A stretch of 32,768 nt of DNA from an uncultured Prevotellaceae bacterium (GCA_900322135.1 ONYP01000013.1:1-32768); one strand, 5' to 3'. Numbered from the stretch's first letter, positions 14,990-23,395 are shown. Translations and numbers: made by a program. Notes: a model not told the origin generated them from the sequence alone.

Positions 14990-15534
14990 TGCTCGTTCAT
15001 TTCTTTCCACAGGCGTTCCACTTCTTGTTGGTGCAGGGCGAATTCCAGTTTTGATCCGCTGAATCCGTTGAGGGGAACCCGCTCGAAGAATTGGGAGTAG
15101 AACTCGCGGGCATTGTAGTCTTCCCATGAGCGCCACGCCATTGCGCTCCAGTCCCATTTGTTGATAAACTTGCGGACAAGTTCGTTGGTCATTCTCACAT
15201 TGGGGTTCGCGGTGAGGGCTTTCCAGTCCCACAGGGGGGCGAGGGCTTCGATTCCTTCGGCCGTTACCGCCTGGCCGTGGGCGCATCTTGAGAATAGGTT
15301 CCAATTCAGTTTGTCTTTCCATCGCAGGGCCATCTCGGTGGTCCACTGGATTTCGTTGTTTCGAGACACCTCGTCCCACAGGAGTTGTTGCTCGTACCGT
15401 TCGAGGTGGGTCGCCGTCAGGGGGCGCTTTCGTGAGACGGTCATCCATGCTTGCCGTTCGATTTGTTTTTCCAGTCCTGCCGCCATTTCCACCCTGCGCA
15501 TCTCCGCTTTGTTGTTGACGATTACTTTGTCCAT
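14986..15534 (-). CDS. Trp-rich repeat protein (182 aa)
   Basis: ATG 15534 (MDKVIVNNKAEMRRVEMAAG) is chosen because the upstream extension in the open frame reads as low-complexity AT-rich DNA. From about residue 60 the sequence is built of units carrying W-x-W or W-x-x-L: LRWKDKLNWNLFSR, LAPLWDWKALTANPNV, FINKWDWSAMAW. These look like the 'WDWxxLS' repeats of ~20-30 residues found in Bacteroidales and phage proteins, probable protein-binding solenoids. The function is unknown. Its stop overlaps the next start (ATGA), so the two products are likely made in step. Confidence 0.65.
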   Translation of the reverse strand: MDKVIVNNKAEMRRVEMAAGLEKQIERQAWMTVSRKRPLTATHLERYEQQLLWDEVSRNNEIQWTTEMALRWKDKLNWNLFSRCAHGQAVTAEGIEALAPLWDWKALTANPNVRMTNELVRKFINKWDWSAMAWRSWEDYNAREFYSQFFERVPLNGFSGSKLEFALHQQEVERLWKEMNEQ

Positions 15535-15974
15535 TTCTTTGAAAATTAAAGATTTATATATTTGTTTATTTGAAAATTTTTTTGTATATAGGGGCGCGTT
15601 TAAGGTTGCGCTTATATCTATAAATACGAACTCGCGGCGACAAAAACGTGAATAATTTAGTGAACGGATGTTAAAAACTATCAATATCAGTAGTAAAACA
15701 TCACAGTATTACCTCATTCATTTAATATTCAAAATACTAAATACCAAGCCATTATTATACAATTTTAGAAAGTTTAACTAAACACACCTTCATTATCTGG
15801 ACTGCGTCCAAACAAGTATCATATAAACTACACATTCGTTCCGCCATAAAAAGCGTATCTTGTTTTCGACATATTTTACTCCAATAAGCGAAAAGAGAGT
15901 ATGCCAGAATGAAAAGGACCCCAAAAGTTTACTGTTAACTTTTGGGGGCTTCTTCAGAAGATCAGTGCAGGCTG
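15535..15974. other. Intergenic region, AT-rich, one terminator
   Basis: About 440 bases without a convincing gene. Apart from the terminator at 15919-15947 I see only an imperfect inverted repeat near 15590-15622 (GGGGCGC and GCGC between A/T tracts), which may belong to the promoter of the Trp-repeat gene. Confidence 0.4.
15919..15947. terminator. Intrinsic terminator after the RlaP-like gene
   Basis: CCCCAAAAGTT-tactgtt-AACTTTTGGGG is an 11-bp perfect stem. On the minus strand it is followed by TCCTTTTC. It lies 28 bases beyond the stop of the RlaP-like gene. Confidence 0.7.
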
Positions 15975-17168
15975 TTATGTTAACCGCAACTGCTGTTTTC
16001 TGATCTCAATCATCAGAGAATTGACAAATTCGGTGTCAACATGCTCACGGATGGTTGATTGTTCCATCAGCGAATTCATGCGTTCCTTTTCTTGCTCCAG
16101 CATGTCAATGATTTCGTCATACTCAAACTTGTGGTTTCGAACGTCCATCAAGAGTTGGCGGTCCCATGTTCGCTGAAGGATCAAACCTTTGCCCTCTGCG
16201 ATTTCACTAGCCATGTGCATCAATCTGAAGCAGTGCATCATGTTCTTGGAGTCATAGTTCTTCTCCAAGTTGGACTCATAACGCGCCTGGTTGCGATTTT
16301 TTACCCATTCCTGGTACTCGGCATACTGTCGGCAGTGAACCGAATATCCATCCTTATTGTAATAGATAAAGCACATGGGGCGGGAATGCTTGTCCTCGAT
16401 GGATGAAAGGCGGATTTCGTCAGCCTTGGCATCCACCTTGATGACTCCACGATAACCGATGGGGTACATGGCCGATAGGCGGTCACACATCTTGTCCATA
16501 TCACTCTCGCCGAAGTATTCGCAGGCGAAGGTCATGAACAACAAGTCCTCTCGCCATTCGGGATGGACCTCAGTGTGTGCGCCAAAATCATAATACACAC
16601 CGTAGATGTCATGCATGTTGGGCACATTCACCAAGCCACAGTATTCCTGGTAAAGCCCGCGATTCTGCAGCCAGTCCTTAAACCGCGTGCTACCTTGTCC
16701 CTTGAACGTGTAGATGAAGTGATAGGGTGTCAAGCGTTCATTCACGGGGTTGACAATCTTTTTGTTCAATCCACGCGCCTTCTCAATCTGGGACTTGGCG
16801 TAGCCAAAGAACGGATTGAAGCACTGTTTGCTGATGAATCGGTCGCGATTGTCAATCAACAATTGCATGAGCGGTGCCGGCTTCACAAGCATTTTGTCTT
16901 CGGGGACAAACAAGCTTTCTAGCACCGTGGGGTTGGACTTGAGCAACAGCCTGACAAGTTCACCGATTTCAAACCATGTATTGTCATGACGACTGTCACT
17001 CACTTGTCCCTTGTAACCAAAGCACCCCAATAGTTGCTCGGCGGTGCAGATGAACACACCGCTCGTGTCCACGTCGGAAACCTCGGTGTTAAGGCCGTAG
17101 AGATGGCTGCCACGTATATATTCATACAATAGCCTGCCGTCATTTCTTATCTTGTCAAATTCACTCAT
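15975..17168 (-). CDS. RlaP-like nucleotidyltransferase (PF10127-type)
   Basis: The 397-residue protein has the DNA-polymerase-beta-fold nucleotidyltransferase signature IRGSHLYGLNTEVSDVD: Gly20-Ser21, then the metal-binding Asp-x-Asp at 32 and 34. After it come the long helical region and 'YAKSQIEKARGL' typical of the RlaP (RNA ligase-associated polymerase) group. These enzymes are predicted to add nucleotides to RNA ends during repair and are often encoded beside RNA ligases. Its start overlaps the 3' end of the CCA-adding gene by 8 bases, so the two are translationally coupled, and an RtcB ligase gene lies just upstream. I place it in an RNA repair cluster; the exact substrate is unknown. 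Confidence 0.82.
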   Translation of the reverse strand: MSEFDKIRNDGRLLYEYIRGSHLYGLNTEVSDVDTSGVFICTAEQLLGCFGYKGQVSDSRHDNTWFEIGELVRLLLKSNPTVLESLFVPEDKMLVKPAPLMQLLIDNRDRFISKQCFNPFFGYAKSQIEKARGLNKKIVNPVNERLTPYHFIYTFKGQGSTRFKDWLQNRGLYQEYCGLVNVPNMHDIYGVYYDFGAHTEVHPEWREDLLFMTFACEYFGESDMDKMCDRLSAMYPIGYRGVIKVDAKADEIRLSSIEDKHSRPMCFIYYNKDGYSVHCRQYAEYQEWVKNRNQARYESNLEKNYDSKNMMHCFRLMHMASEIAEGKGLILQRTWDRQLLMDVRNHKFEYDEIIDMLEQEKERMNSLMEQSTIREHVDTEFVNSLMIEIRKQQLRLT

Positions 17169-18585
17169 CTTTTTTAGTCTTTTTCAATCGATATCCTTTC
17201 AAATGCTTGATGACCTCTTCTTTGTCACGAAGAGGATTCACAAATGCCAGTTTCAACAGGAACTCCTGGCATTCCTTTACTCTGGGGCCAGGGCTGAGAC
17301 CTTTCAGTTCCATGATGTCATTGCCCGTCAGCCACGGCTTGTATCCAAACAATGCACTCCCTTCAGCAATCATATCGACGCTGCGCTTTCTGATGAACGG
17401 CACTTGTTCAGGCAGACAGCGCCCTTCGGCATGGGCCATGTTATCAGCATGGATAAGCGTCATCAGGTCATCAAAACGCTGCTCGGTCTTGCAGATGTAC
17501 TGCAACTTTCTGATTTTGCGATTGTGCTTGCTCTGTATTACTTGTCCCCATTGTTTGCAGGACATATGGTAAAGAGTCAAGAATGACACATCGTCAATTG
17601 CCCTGTTGGGGAATTTCAGTCGTGACATGATCTCTTTCACCATAACGGCACCTGCCAGTTCATGGCCAATGAAATGAACGCTTCCGTCCACTCGCTCTTC
17701 ACGTGCGCGCACCTTGCCGATGTCATGCAGCACGGCTGCGAGTCGTAAGTCAGTGCGGGAGGTTACTGCTGAGATGTTTTCCAGCACCTTCATTGAGTGT
17801 TCCCACACGGTGCCAAAGTGATAGTCGTTCTGGTTCATTTCATATGCTTTCTCCATTTCGGGGACGACGAAATGCATGGCACCAGACTGTCGCAGCAGTC
17901 CCATGGCCATGACCGGATGGTCGCAAGAAAGCATCTTCTCGAACTCATCACGGATGCGTTCCCGAGAGATGATTTCCAACCTTGGCACATTGCGCAACAT
18001 ACCATCCCATGTGCTGGGTTCAATCTCCCATCCGTAACGAGAAGCAAATCGGATGCAGCGCAGAATGCGCAATGGGTCGTCATCATAGGTCAAATCGGGA
18101 TCAGCGGGCGTGCGGATGATATGGTCACGGATGTCTTCTGCGCCATGTCCCGTGATATCGATAACCTCTCCCGTGGATATATCCCAGTACAGCGCGTTGA
18201 TGGTTAAGTCGCGGCGCATACAGTCTTCCTCTATAGTGCCAAAGGCTGTGACAGGGTTGCGGCTGTTATGGTCATTATACTTCTCCTTGCGGGTCTGAAC
18301 AGCTTCCAGTTCCTCATCGGGGTAATCTTTCAAGCGGAACATGGCGGTGTGGTAGGTAGGATAAGTAACCGCATGGATTGAGGTATGACCGTTCTGGTCC
18401 AGCCACTCTGCCAGGCGTATACCGCCATCGGGCAGAGTTACGGCTATATCAATATCCTTGATCTCATGTCCCATGATTCTATCCCGGACGCAACCTCCGA
18501 CACAGAGCACGTGTCCTTCGAACTCAGTACCCCGAATTAACTCACGAAGCCGTTCAGTTATTGATATGTACAATTCCCTTTTCAT
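17161..18585 (-). CDS. cca: CCA-adding-type tRNA nucleotidyltransferase with HD domain
   Basis: The 474-residue enzyme has the class II CCA-adding head: CVGGCVRDRIMGHEIKDIDI (28-47, with catalytic Asp-x-Asp), RRDLTINALYWD, and DDPLRILRCIRFASRYGW, which shapes the nucleotide pocket. An HD phosphohydrolase domain follows (AAVLHDIGK, then 'HFIGHELAG'). Class II enzymes repair or complete the 3' CCA of tRNAs; the HD domain can remove 2',3'-cyclic phosphates. Start ATG 18585 is preferred to 18621. The overlap with the RlaP-like gene and the RtcB gene upstream suggest a role in RNA repair. It might still be the cell's only CCA enzyme, since Bacteroidota housekeeping versions have a similar size and domain order. 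Confidence 0.85.
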   Translation of the reverse strand: MKRELYISITERLRELIRGTEFEGHVLCVGGCVRDRIMGHEIKDIDIAVTLPDGGIRLAEWLDQNGHTSIHAVTYPTYHTAMFRLKDYPDEELEAVQTRKEKYNDHNSRNPVTAFGTIEEDCMRRDLTINALYWDISTGEVIDITGHGAEDIRDHIIRTPADPDLTYDDDPLRILRCIRFASRYGWEIEPSTWDGMLRNVPRLEIISRERIRDEFEKMLSCDHPVMAMGLLRQSGAMHFVVPEMEKAYEMNQNDYHFGTVWEHSMKVLENISAVTSRTDLRLAAVLHDIGKVRAREERVDGSVHFIGHELAGAVMVKEIMSRLKFPNRAIDDVSFLTLYHMSCKQWGQVIQSKHNRKIRKLQYICKTEQRFDDLMTLIHADNMAHAEGRCLPEQVPFIRKRSVDMIAEGSALFGYKPWLTGNDIMELKGLSPGPRVKECQEFLLKLAFVNPLRDKEEVIKHLKGYRLKKTKKDE

Positions 18586-18677
18586 TTCAAAATGCCGGTT
18601 GCCAAAAGAATGCACATGCATAGTTACAAATCTTATCGCTCATTTATCCAGTTCATCCAGTTTTTTATATTCAAAAA

Positions 18678-18717
18678 GCGCCAAGCGGCAATGAGAAAAG
18701 TCAATACCGCTTGGCGC
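18678..18717 (-). terminator. Intrinsic terminator after rtcB
   Basis: GCGCCAAGCGG and CCGCTTGGCGC pair over 11 bp (18678-18688 with 18707-18717) and TTTTTG follows on the minus strand. It ends the AAA-rtcB transcript, so the CCA/RlaP pair must have its own promoter or depend on read-through. Confidence 0.8.
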
Positions 18718-18741
18718 CCGAATGGAAAGACTATTATGGGG

Positions 18742-19914
18742 TTAGCCTTTGATCACTGCGATGGGGAGCAGGCGAGTTAAGATCTTGACCAGGTCAAGTT
18801 CGTTGTTGATGACCTGCTCGATGTCCTTGTAGGCTCCTGCCGCCTCCTCGAGGTCACGCTGCGAGCGGATGGCGTGGACAATACCCTGGTCATCCAGTTT
18901 CTTCACCTCATCCTCGAGCGAGAGCGTCTTGACAGCCGCAGTGCGGCTCATCAAGCGGCCAGCGCCGTGGGAGCAGCTGTTGAAGGAGTCCGGGTTACCA
19001 AGGCCCTCAACGATATAGGATGCAGTGCCCTGCGAGCCGGGGATGATGCCCACGATGCCCTCGCGAGCCAAGGTTGCGCCCTTGCGGTGAACGATGACAT
19101 TCTTGCCGTAGTGGTGTTCCCATGCTGCGTAATTGTGGGCGATGTTGATCATCGGCTCAAACTCAATGCCGGGAAGGGCATCGGCAATGACTTCCTGGAT
19201 GCGTTCCATCATCAGGCGTCGGTTGCACAAGGCAAATTCCACGCAGTACTGCATCTCGGCCCAGTAGTCGTTGAACTCCTGGGTCCGCAAAGGCAGGAAT
19301 GCCAGCCGCAGTTCGGGCTTCACCACCGAGTGCCAGCGCTCGTTGAGCATGACGGCAAGCTTGTTGTAGTGGTCGCCCACTTGCTTGCCCAGGTTGCGGC
19401 TACCCGAGTGGATCATGATCCACAGCATGCCCTTCTCATCGCGCTGCAGTTCGATGAAGTGATTGCCGCCACCCAGCGTACCCACCTGACGCTGTGCCGA
19501 GATGTACTGCGCCTTGACCACGGTCAGCTTGTCGATATCGTGACCTTGGGGCATGTGGCGTTCATCCTGGCGTTCCTTGTGGTGGTCCATGCCGAGGGGG
19601 ATGCGCCCACGGATGCCGCGCATGATCTGCTTGCGCAATACTTCGGTGGAAATATCCTCGACGCGCCAATTGGTCTTGACGGCGCACATGCCGCACCCGA
19701 TGTCCACGCCCACGGCGTTGGGAATCACGGCGTCAACACAGGCCAGCACACCGCCGATAGGCATTCCCATGCCGGCATGCACATCGGGCATGATGGCGAG
19801 GTGGTGGAACAGGAAGGGCAGCGTGCACAGGTTTTCAATCTGCTGCATCGCGCTCTCTTCCACATCGTTCGTCCAGATTTTGACAGGACGGTCGTTTATC
19901 ATTTTAACTTCCAT
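18742..19914 (-). CDS. rtcB: RtcB-family RNA-splicing ligase
   Basis: The 390-residue protein carries the RtcB signatures: MPDVHAGMGMPIGG (42-55), VGVDIGCGM (68-76, metal-binding Cys), GGGNHFIE (148-155), HSGSRNLGKQ (169-178), and SCSHGAGR (313-320), whose His316 is the expected guanylylation site. It ends in PIAVIKG, the usual C-terminal end. RtcB joins 2',3'-cyclic-phosphate or 3'-phosphate ends to 5'-OH ends using GTP and Mn2+, and in bacteria repairs cleaved tRNAs and rRNA. It is somewhat shorter than archaeal RtcB (~480) and close to E. coli RtcB (408). It lies 30 bases after the AAA+ gene on the same strand. No archease gene is in the window. Confidence 0.93.
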   Translation of the reverse strand: MEVKMINDRPVKIWTNDVEESAMQQIENLCTLPFLFHHLAIMPDVHAGMGMPIGGVLACVDAVIPNAVGVDIGCGMCAVKTNWRVEDISTEVLRKQIMRGIRGRIPLGMDHHKERQDERHMPQGHDIDKLTVVKAQYISAQRQVGTLGGGNHFIELQRDEKGMLWIMIHSGSRNLGKQVGDHYNKLAVMLNERWHSVVKPELRLAFLPLRTQEFNDYWAEMQYCVEFALCNRRLMMERIQEVIADALPGIEFEPMINIAHNYAAWEHHYGKNVIVHRKGATLAREGIVGIIPGSQGTASYIVEGLGNPDSFNSCSHGAGRLMSRTAAVKTLSLEDEVKKLDDQGIVHAIRSQRDLEEAAGAYKDIEQVINNELDLVKILTRLLPIAVIKG

Positions 19915-19944
19915 TGTCTCTTTTCATTTTTCGCGTTTAACTTG

Positions 19945-21117
19945 TTATGCACACAGAATTTGCAGGCCACCTCTGTACAGAGACGGTGCATCGTGATAAT
20001 TGACGATGCAGCAAAGTTCCTCCTTATCATTCCATGAATTCCTCACTGTGAAGAAACCATCAACATCAGGTTGCTCTAGGATAACACCGATTCTGGTATC
20101 CTGCTCTTTCATTAACATGGGATAGCGAGAGGCTATCTGCATAGAGTAGCAGTCGGCATCAAACCGTTCATCAATCTGGGCCTTATTGTTGGTGCGCTCG
20201 CCATCAGAATCCACCCAAGGCTTATTCAGCCAAGCGCCAACGGTCTCTCCCTTTTTGAGTTGCCCCTTGATGAAAGTCTTGAGTTCATCAAATCTGTTTT
20301 TAGGAACATCGTCAAAGCGTACAACATCAATCTTGTAACTTGCCTTGGGGATGTTCAGGAGGCTGTTCTCGTTAATCTCTCCATGGATATTCACTTCATC
20401 AACGATGGACTTCAGAATGTCGATGGTTGAAATCTCCAGTACATCAACGACGTTAAGTATCTGTGCAGTTTTACTCTGGTCGCGAAGATTGTCCTTGATG
20501 TAATCAGCAACAGCCTTTGCCGTCAGGTTGCCGAACTGCTTGATATACCTAATTCGACCCGGTCGTCCAAGAAGATTCTCGTCGATTGTCAGGCGGTTGG
20601 TGGTCAAGATATATAGTTTTCGGGTTTCATTATATACACCGTCAATCATCTTGAGAAGCATATCACCGGCTTTATTGAATGTCTTCTCTGCCTCATCAAT
20701 CAGCACAATACATTCAAAGCATAGTGACTGGATGAAATCTACCAAAGAGTCGTAAGGGGCGTTGACAATCACCACGGGCATTGATAACCTGTTGCTCAAA
20801 ATCTTTGACGCGATGGTCTTTCCAGTACCTTTCAGCCCGTTGAAGATGATGCCCAAGTTCTTGTTCCCCTCCACGAAAACGTCTGAGTTCCATGTGCTCT
20901 CAATTTTACGCATGGTGTCTTCAGCACCTAGGTCATATATCTTGAAATTGAATGTGAACTTGTCGGCAATCTTTCGCAAACCGAGACGTGAGCCTCCCAT
21001 GCTGGTTTGTTCGTATATTTGAAATACTCCCATCCCGGGTGTAATATGTAGAGTCGTGTCTCCTGGAATTGGATAGAAGACACCATTTTCCTTTACCCAT
21101 TTTTGTTTTACTTCCAT
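19945..21117 (-). CDS. AAA+ ATPase linked to rtcB
   Basis: The 390-residue protein has a BCS1/phage-like AAA+ core: Walker A NGLKGTGKT (93-101), Walker B CIVLIDEAEK (136-145), sensor LTTNRL (171-176) and an arginine-finger region LLGRPGRIR (182-190). The N-terminal ~90 residues (substrate or assembly domain) and the C-terminal ~170 are not recognised. It is co-transcribed with rtcB (30-base gap), and both proteins start MEVK. A likely role is remodelling RNA-protein complexes or activating the ligase, perhaps replacing archease; this is inference. A TAACTTTG -7 box lies ~97 bases upstream, leaving a leader with a TTCGG-gatgag-CCGAA hairpin. Confidence 0.82.
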   Translation of the reverse strand: MEVKQKWVKENGVFYPIPGDTTLHITPGMGVFQIYEQTSMGGSRLGLRKIADKFTFNFKIYDLGAEDTMRKIESTWNSDVFVEGNKNLGIIFNGLKGTGKTIASKILSNRLSMPVVIVNAPYDSLVDFIQSLCFECIVLIDEAEKTFNKAGDMLLKMIDGVYNETRKLYILTTNRLTIDENLLGRPGRIRYIKQFGNLTAKAVADYIKDNLRDQSKTAQILNVVDVLEISTIDILKSIVDEVNIHGEINENSLLNIPKASYKIDVVRFDDVPKNRFDELKTFIKGQLKKGETVGAWLNKPWVDSDGERTNNKAQIDERFDADCYSMQIASRYPMLMKEQDTRIGVILEQPDVDGFFTVRNSWNDKEELCCIVNYHDAPSLYRGGLQILCA

Positions 21118-21213
21118 TTCCTTTTTCGTCTTTAGTAATTATACATCATTTAATAAATGCGGGGTCCTGTAGCTCACAATTCAAGCGTCTTCGGCTCATC
21201 CCGAATCGCGATG

Positions 21214-21221
21214 CAAAGTTA
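21214..21221 (-). promoter_or_regulatory. -7 promoter box of the AAA-rtcB operon
   Basis: The minus strand reads TAACTTTG, a perfect TAnnTTTG box. No -33 TTTG at 19-21 bases; activator dependence is possible. Confidence 0.5.
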
Positions 21222-21328
21222 TGTTTTGAGCAACGCAATCTTTCTGCGTAGCAAAAAATAATCGTTTCAAAAACAACAAAAAAGTGCGATTTTTAACACA
21301 TGCGCAAATAGGCTGCGTAGAAAATGCC

Positions 21329-21336
21329 TACTTTTG
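21329..21336 (+). promoter_or_regulatory. -7 promoter box of the WYL gene
   Basis: TACTTTTG matches TAnnTTTG, 37 bases before the start. It is divergent from the AAA-rtcB promoter, with 107 bases between the two boxes, room for shared regulator sites. Confidence 0.5.
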
Positions 21337-21373
21337 CATCGGTAACTGACATTAAACAACAAAACTGAAAAAA

Positions 21374-22402
21374 ATGCCTGCCAACAAGAATGCGCTGATC
21401 CGCTATAAGACGATTGACCGGTGCCTGTCGAACCGATTCCGCCGCTGGACGCTTGAGGACCTGGTGGACGAATGCTCTATGGCCCTTCGCGAGATGGAGG
21501 GCATGACCAAGGGCGTGTCGGTTCGCACCGTGCAGGGCGACATCCAGATGATGCGCTCTGACAAGTTGGGCTATAACGCGCCCATCGAGGTCTATGATCT
21601 CAAGTATTACCGCTATAGCGACCCGGATTACACCATCACGGGTATGCCCTTGTCGAGCAACGACGTTGACGTGCTCCAAGAGGCTGTTGACATGTTACAG
21701 CAGCTGCAGGACTTTGACCAGTTCGGTGAGATGGCCGATGTCATCAACCGCCTGCAGGACAAACTGTCGGTCACCCGCCAGGAGCGCAGCCCGATTGTCC
21801 ACTACGACAGCGTGCCCGACCTCAGGGGTCTCAAGTTGCTCAGTCCGCTCTATGACCACATTGCCCATCACCGTGTGTTGCGTGTCATCTATCAGTCCTT
21901 CAGGCAAAGTGAGCCGGTGGAGTATGTTCTACACCCCTATCTGCTCAAGGAGTTCCGCAACCGCTGGTTCCTGTTCGGCTGCACCGATGGTGACATGCGC
22001 CTGTTCAACCTAGCGCTGGACCGCATTGTGGGCGTCACGGTTGCCAAGGATCTCGCTTTCTGCCAGAATCCCGACTTTGACGCTGAGCACTTCTTTGACA
22101 ATGTCATCGGCGTGAGCAAGAACCTGAAAGGTTCTCATCCGCGCCGCATCAAGTTCTGGGCCGACCGCGAGCAGAGCAACTACATCAAGACCAAGCCGAT
22201 GCACCCCTCACAGCGGCTCATCAGCGAGAATCCCGATGACGGCAGCTGCATCTTCCAGATCGAGGTCGTCATCAACTTCGAGATGTATTCCGTCTTCATG
22301 AGTTACGGCGCAGGGGTGAAAATCCTGTCGCCAAGCCTGGCGGTAACCTACATGCGCGAGCAACTCAACCTGGCCGCCGCCAACTACAACACGCCAACCT
22401 GA
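21374..22402 (+). CDS. WYL-domain transcriptional regulator
   Basis: The 342-residue protein starts with the helical 'NALIRYKTIDRCLSNRFRRW' segment and winged-helix-like region typical of Bacteroidales WYL regulators. The WYL domain follows (LRVIYQSFRQ...VLHPYLLKEFRNRWFLFG), with the WYL triplet read as WFL, then the C-terminal WCX-type extension. WYL domains bind nucleic-acid-derived or nucleotide ligands and commonly control repair and defence genes. It is divergent from the AAA-rtcB operon and is the obvious candidate to control it, for example by sensing broken RNA. That role is inferred from position. Confidence 0.85.
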   Translation: MPANKNALIRYKTIDRCLSNRFRRWTLEDLVDECSMALREMEGMTKGVSVRTVQGDIQMMRSDKLGYNAPIEVYDLKYYRYSDPDYTITGMPLSSNDVDVLQEAVDMLQQLQDFDQFGEMADVINRLQDKLSVTRQERSPIVHYDSVPDLRGLKLLSPLYDHIAHHRVLRVIYQSFRQSEPVEYVLHPYLLKEFRNRWFLFGCTDGDMRLFNLALDRIVGVTVAKDLAFCQNPDFDAEHFFDNVIGVSKNLKGSHPRRIKFWADREQSNYIKTKPMHPSQRLISENPDDGSCIFQIEVVINFEMYSVFMSYGAGVKILSPSLAVTYMREQLNLAAANYNTPT

Positions 22403-22508
22403 TTGCAGTGCGTGTCAACCGCCAGCAGATATCCCGATGCCGGATTCTCCCAGCACCTCGGCATTGTGTAAAACTATCTTAATATTCTGTAAGAATTTGC
22501 AATACCGG

Positions 22509-22538
22509 TTGTATTTTTTGCAGAAAACACTATATTTG
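22509..22538 (+). promoter_or_regulatory. Promoter of the 22567 gene
   Basis: GTTG (TTG at 22509-22511), 19 bases, then TATATTTG (22531-22538). A near-consensus Bacteroidota promoter. Confidence 0.6.
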
Positions 22539-22566
22539 CGGAATTAATAACCAAATCATGGCTGCT

Positions 22567-22971
22567 ATGAAACAATACATCAAAATAACCGTCACATTCT
22601 GCCTGCTGTTGGTGCTTGGGATTGGAGCCGCAACAGCCCAACAGGCCGTGGACACCACACAAGTCATCACGGTAATAGGCAAGGTGGTCAGTGTAAACGA
22701 TGACGAGCCGTTAATCGGAGCGACTGTAATGGTTAAAGGCACGCGTTTGGGCTGCGTCACGGATATCGAAGGTAATTTCAGCATCCAGGCGCCGCAAGGT
22801 TCCACCCTTGTCGTCAGTTATGTGGGATATGATAAGGCCGAGGTGACAGTTAACGACCCGTCGTCAGAAAAAACCGTGAGGCTCATACCGTCCAAACCTC
22901 AAAGCGGCTGGATTTATTTATCCGCAATCTCCAGCCCAAGGGAGGAAGTGCACCCGGCAGGGTGTCTTTGA
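22567..22971 (+). CDS. Small exported protein with carboxypeptidase-like regulatory domain
   Basis: After a signal peptide (MKQYIKITVTFCLLLVLGIG, then AATAQ), residues ~38-105 form one CarboxypepD_reg-like domain: VISVNDDEPLIGATV-type strand, GTRLGCVTDIEGNFSI and LVVSYVGYDKAEV. In TonB receptors of the SusC group this domain is followed by a plug and barrel. Here the protein ends 30 residues later with an unrelated tail (GWIYLSAISSPREEVHPAGC). Either it is a stand-alone periplasmic domain protein or the stub of a deleted receptor. No plug sequence follows in any frame that I can see. ATG 22567 is chosen over 22558 because it starts the signal peptide. Confidence 0.65.
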   Translation: MKQYIKITVTFCLLLVLGIGAATAQQAVDTTQVITVIGKVVSVNDDEPLIGATVMVKGTRLGCVTDIEGNFSIQAPQGSTLVVSYVGYDKAEVTVNDPSSEKTVRLIPSKPQSGWIYLSAISSPREEVHPAGCL

Positions 22972-22983
22972 ACAAGGAGCAGA

Positions 22984-23358
22984 TCAGTTTTTCCTATCCA
23001 AGTAATCAAGCAGGTCGATGATACCGGCAACACTATCGACACCCAGCACGGGAACAGACTCTACCATGCGTGTGGTGCCGTTGGCTTTATCGACATAGAA
23101 ATTCACTAACGCACCCGTATAACTGCGGAAAATCACTTTGTATTCCGACTCCGTCTCTTCACCCATCGTGACATACATGATGGTGGAATCATCTTCGGCC
23201 ACGCTCCAGTCATAGGTGCGATGGCAATAGTTGTTGACACCCTCCAAGGCCATTTCGGCCGTAATTCTTGAGGGCTGCACCGCATCGGTCGTCCTGTTCC
23301 CATGGCATGAGCAGAACAGCAAGCCCATCAACGCCAGTAAAGTGATGACATGTTTCAT
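22984..23358 (-). CDS. Predicted lipoprotein of unknown function (124 aa)
   Basis: ATG 23358 gives MKHVITLLALMGLLFCSC, a short signal ending in a lipobox-like Cys. An upstream start in the same frame would read through the -7 box and is rejected. The mature part has two beta-rich stretches (STIMYVTMGEETESEYKVIF, GALVNFYVDKANGTTRM) and a helical end. No known domain. It faces the previous gene with 12 bases between the stop codons. A TATCTTTG -7 box lies 29 bases before the start. Confidence 0.65.
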   Translation of the reverse strand: MKHVITLLALMGLLFCSCHGNRTTDAVQPSRITAEMALEGVNNYCHRTYDWSVAEDDSTIMYVTMGEETESEYKVIFRSYTGALVNFYVDKANGTTRMVESVPVLGVDSVAGIIDLLDYLDRKN

Positions 23359-23387
23359 AAATCTTGATTTATCATTCTCGTTGGCGC

Positions 23388-23395
23388 AAAGATAG
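23388..23395 (-). promoter_or_regulatory. -7 promoter box of the lipoprotein gene
   Basis: The minus strand reads TATCTTTG, a TAnnTTTG match, with a TTG roughly 21 bases upstream. Confidence 0.5.

Noticed and set aside
14990-15448. N-terminal extension of the 158-aa gene to position 15448
   Set aside because: The extension is Arg/Pro-rich and lies in another phase over the Trp-repeat gene; the ATGA overlap at 14986-14989 gives the natural start.
18600-18660. Pho box before the CCA gene (minus-strand TTGTAAC)
   Set aside because: A single box without an 11-bp partner; not enough to call.
18874-20037. 387-codon plus-strand frame opposite rtcB and the AAA gene end
   Set aside because: His/Val/Ala-rich shadow frame of the strongly recognisable RtcB gene.
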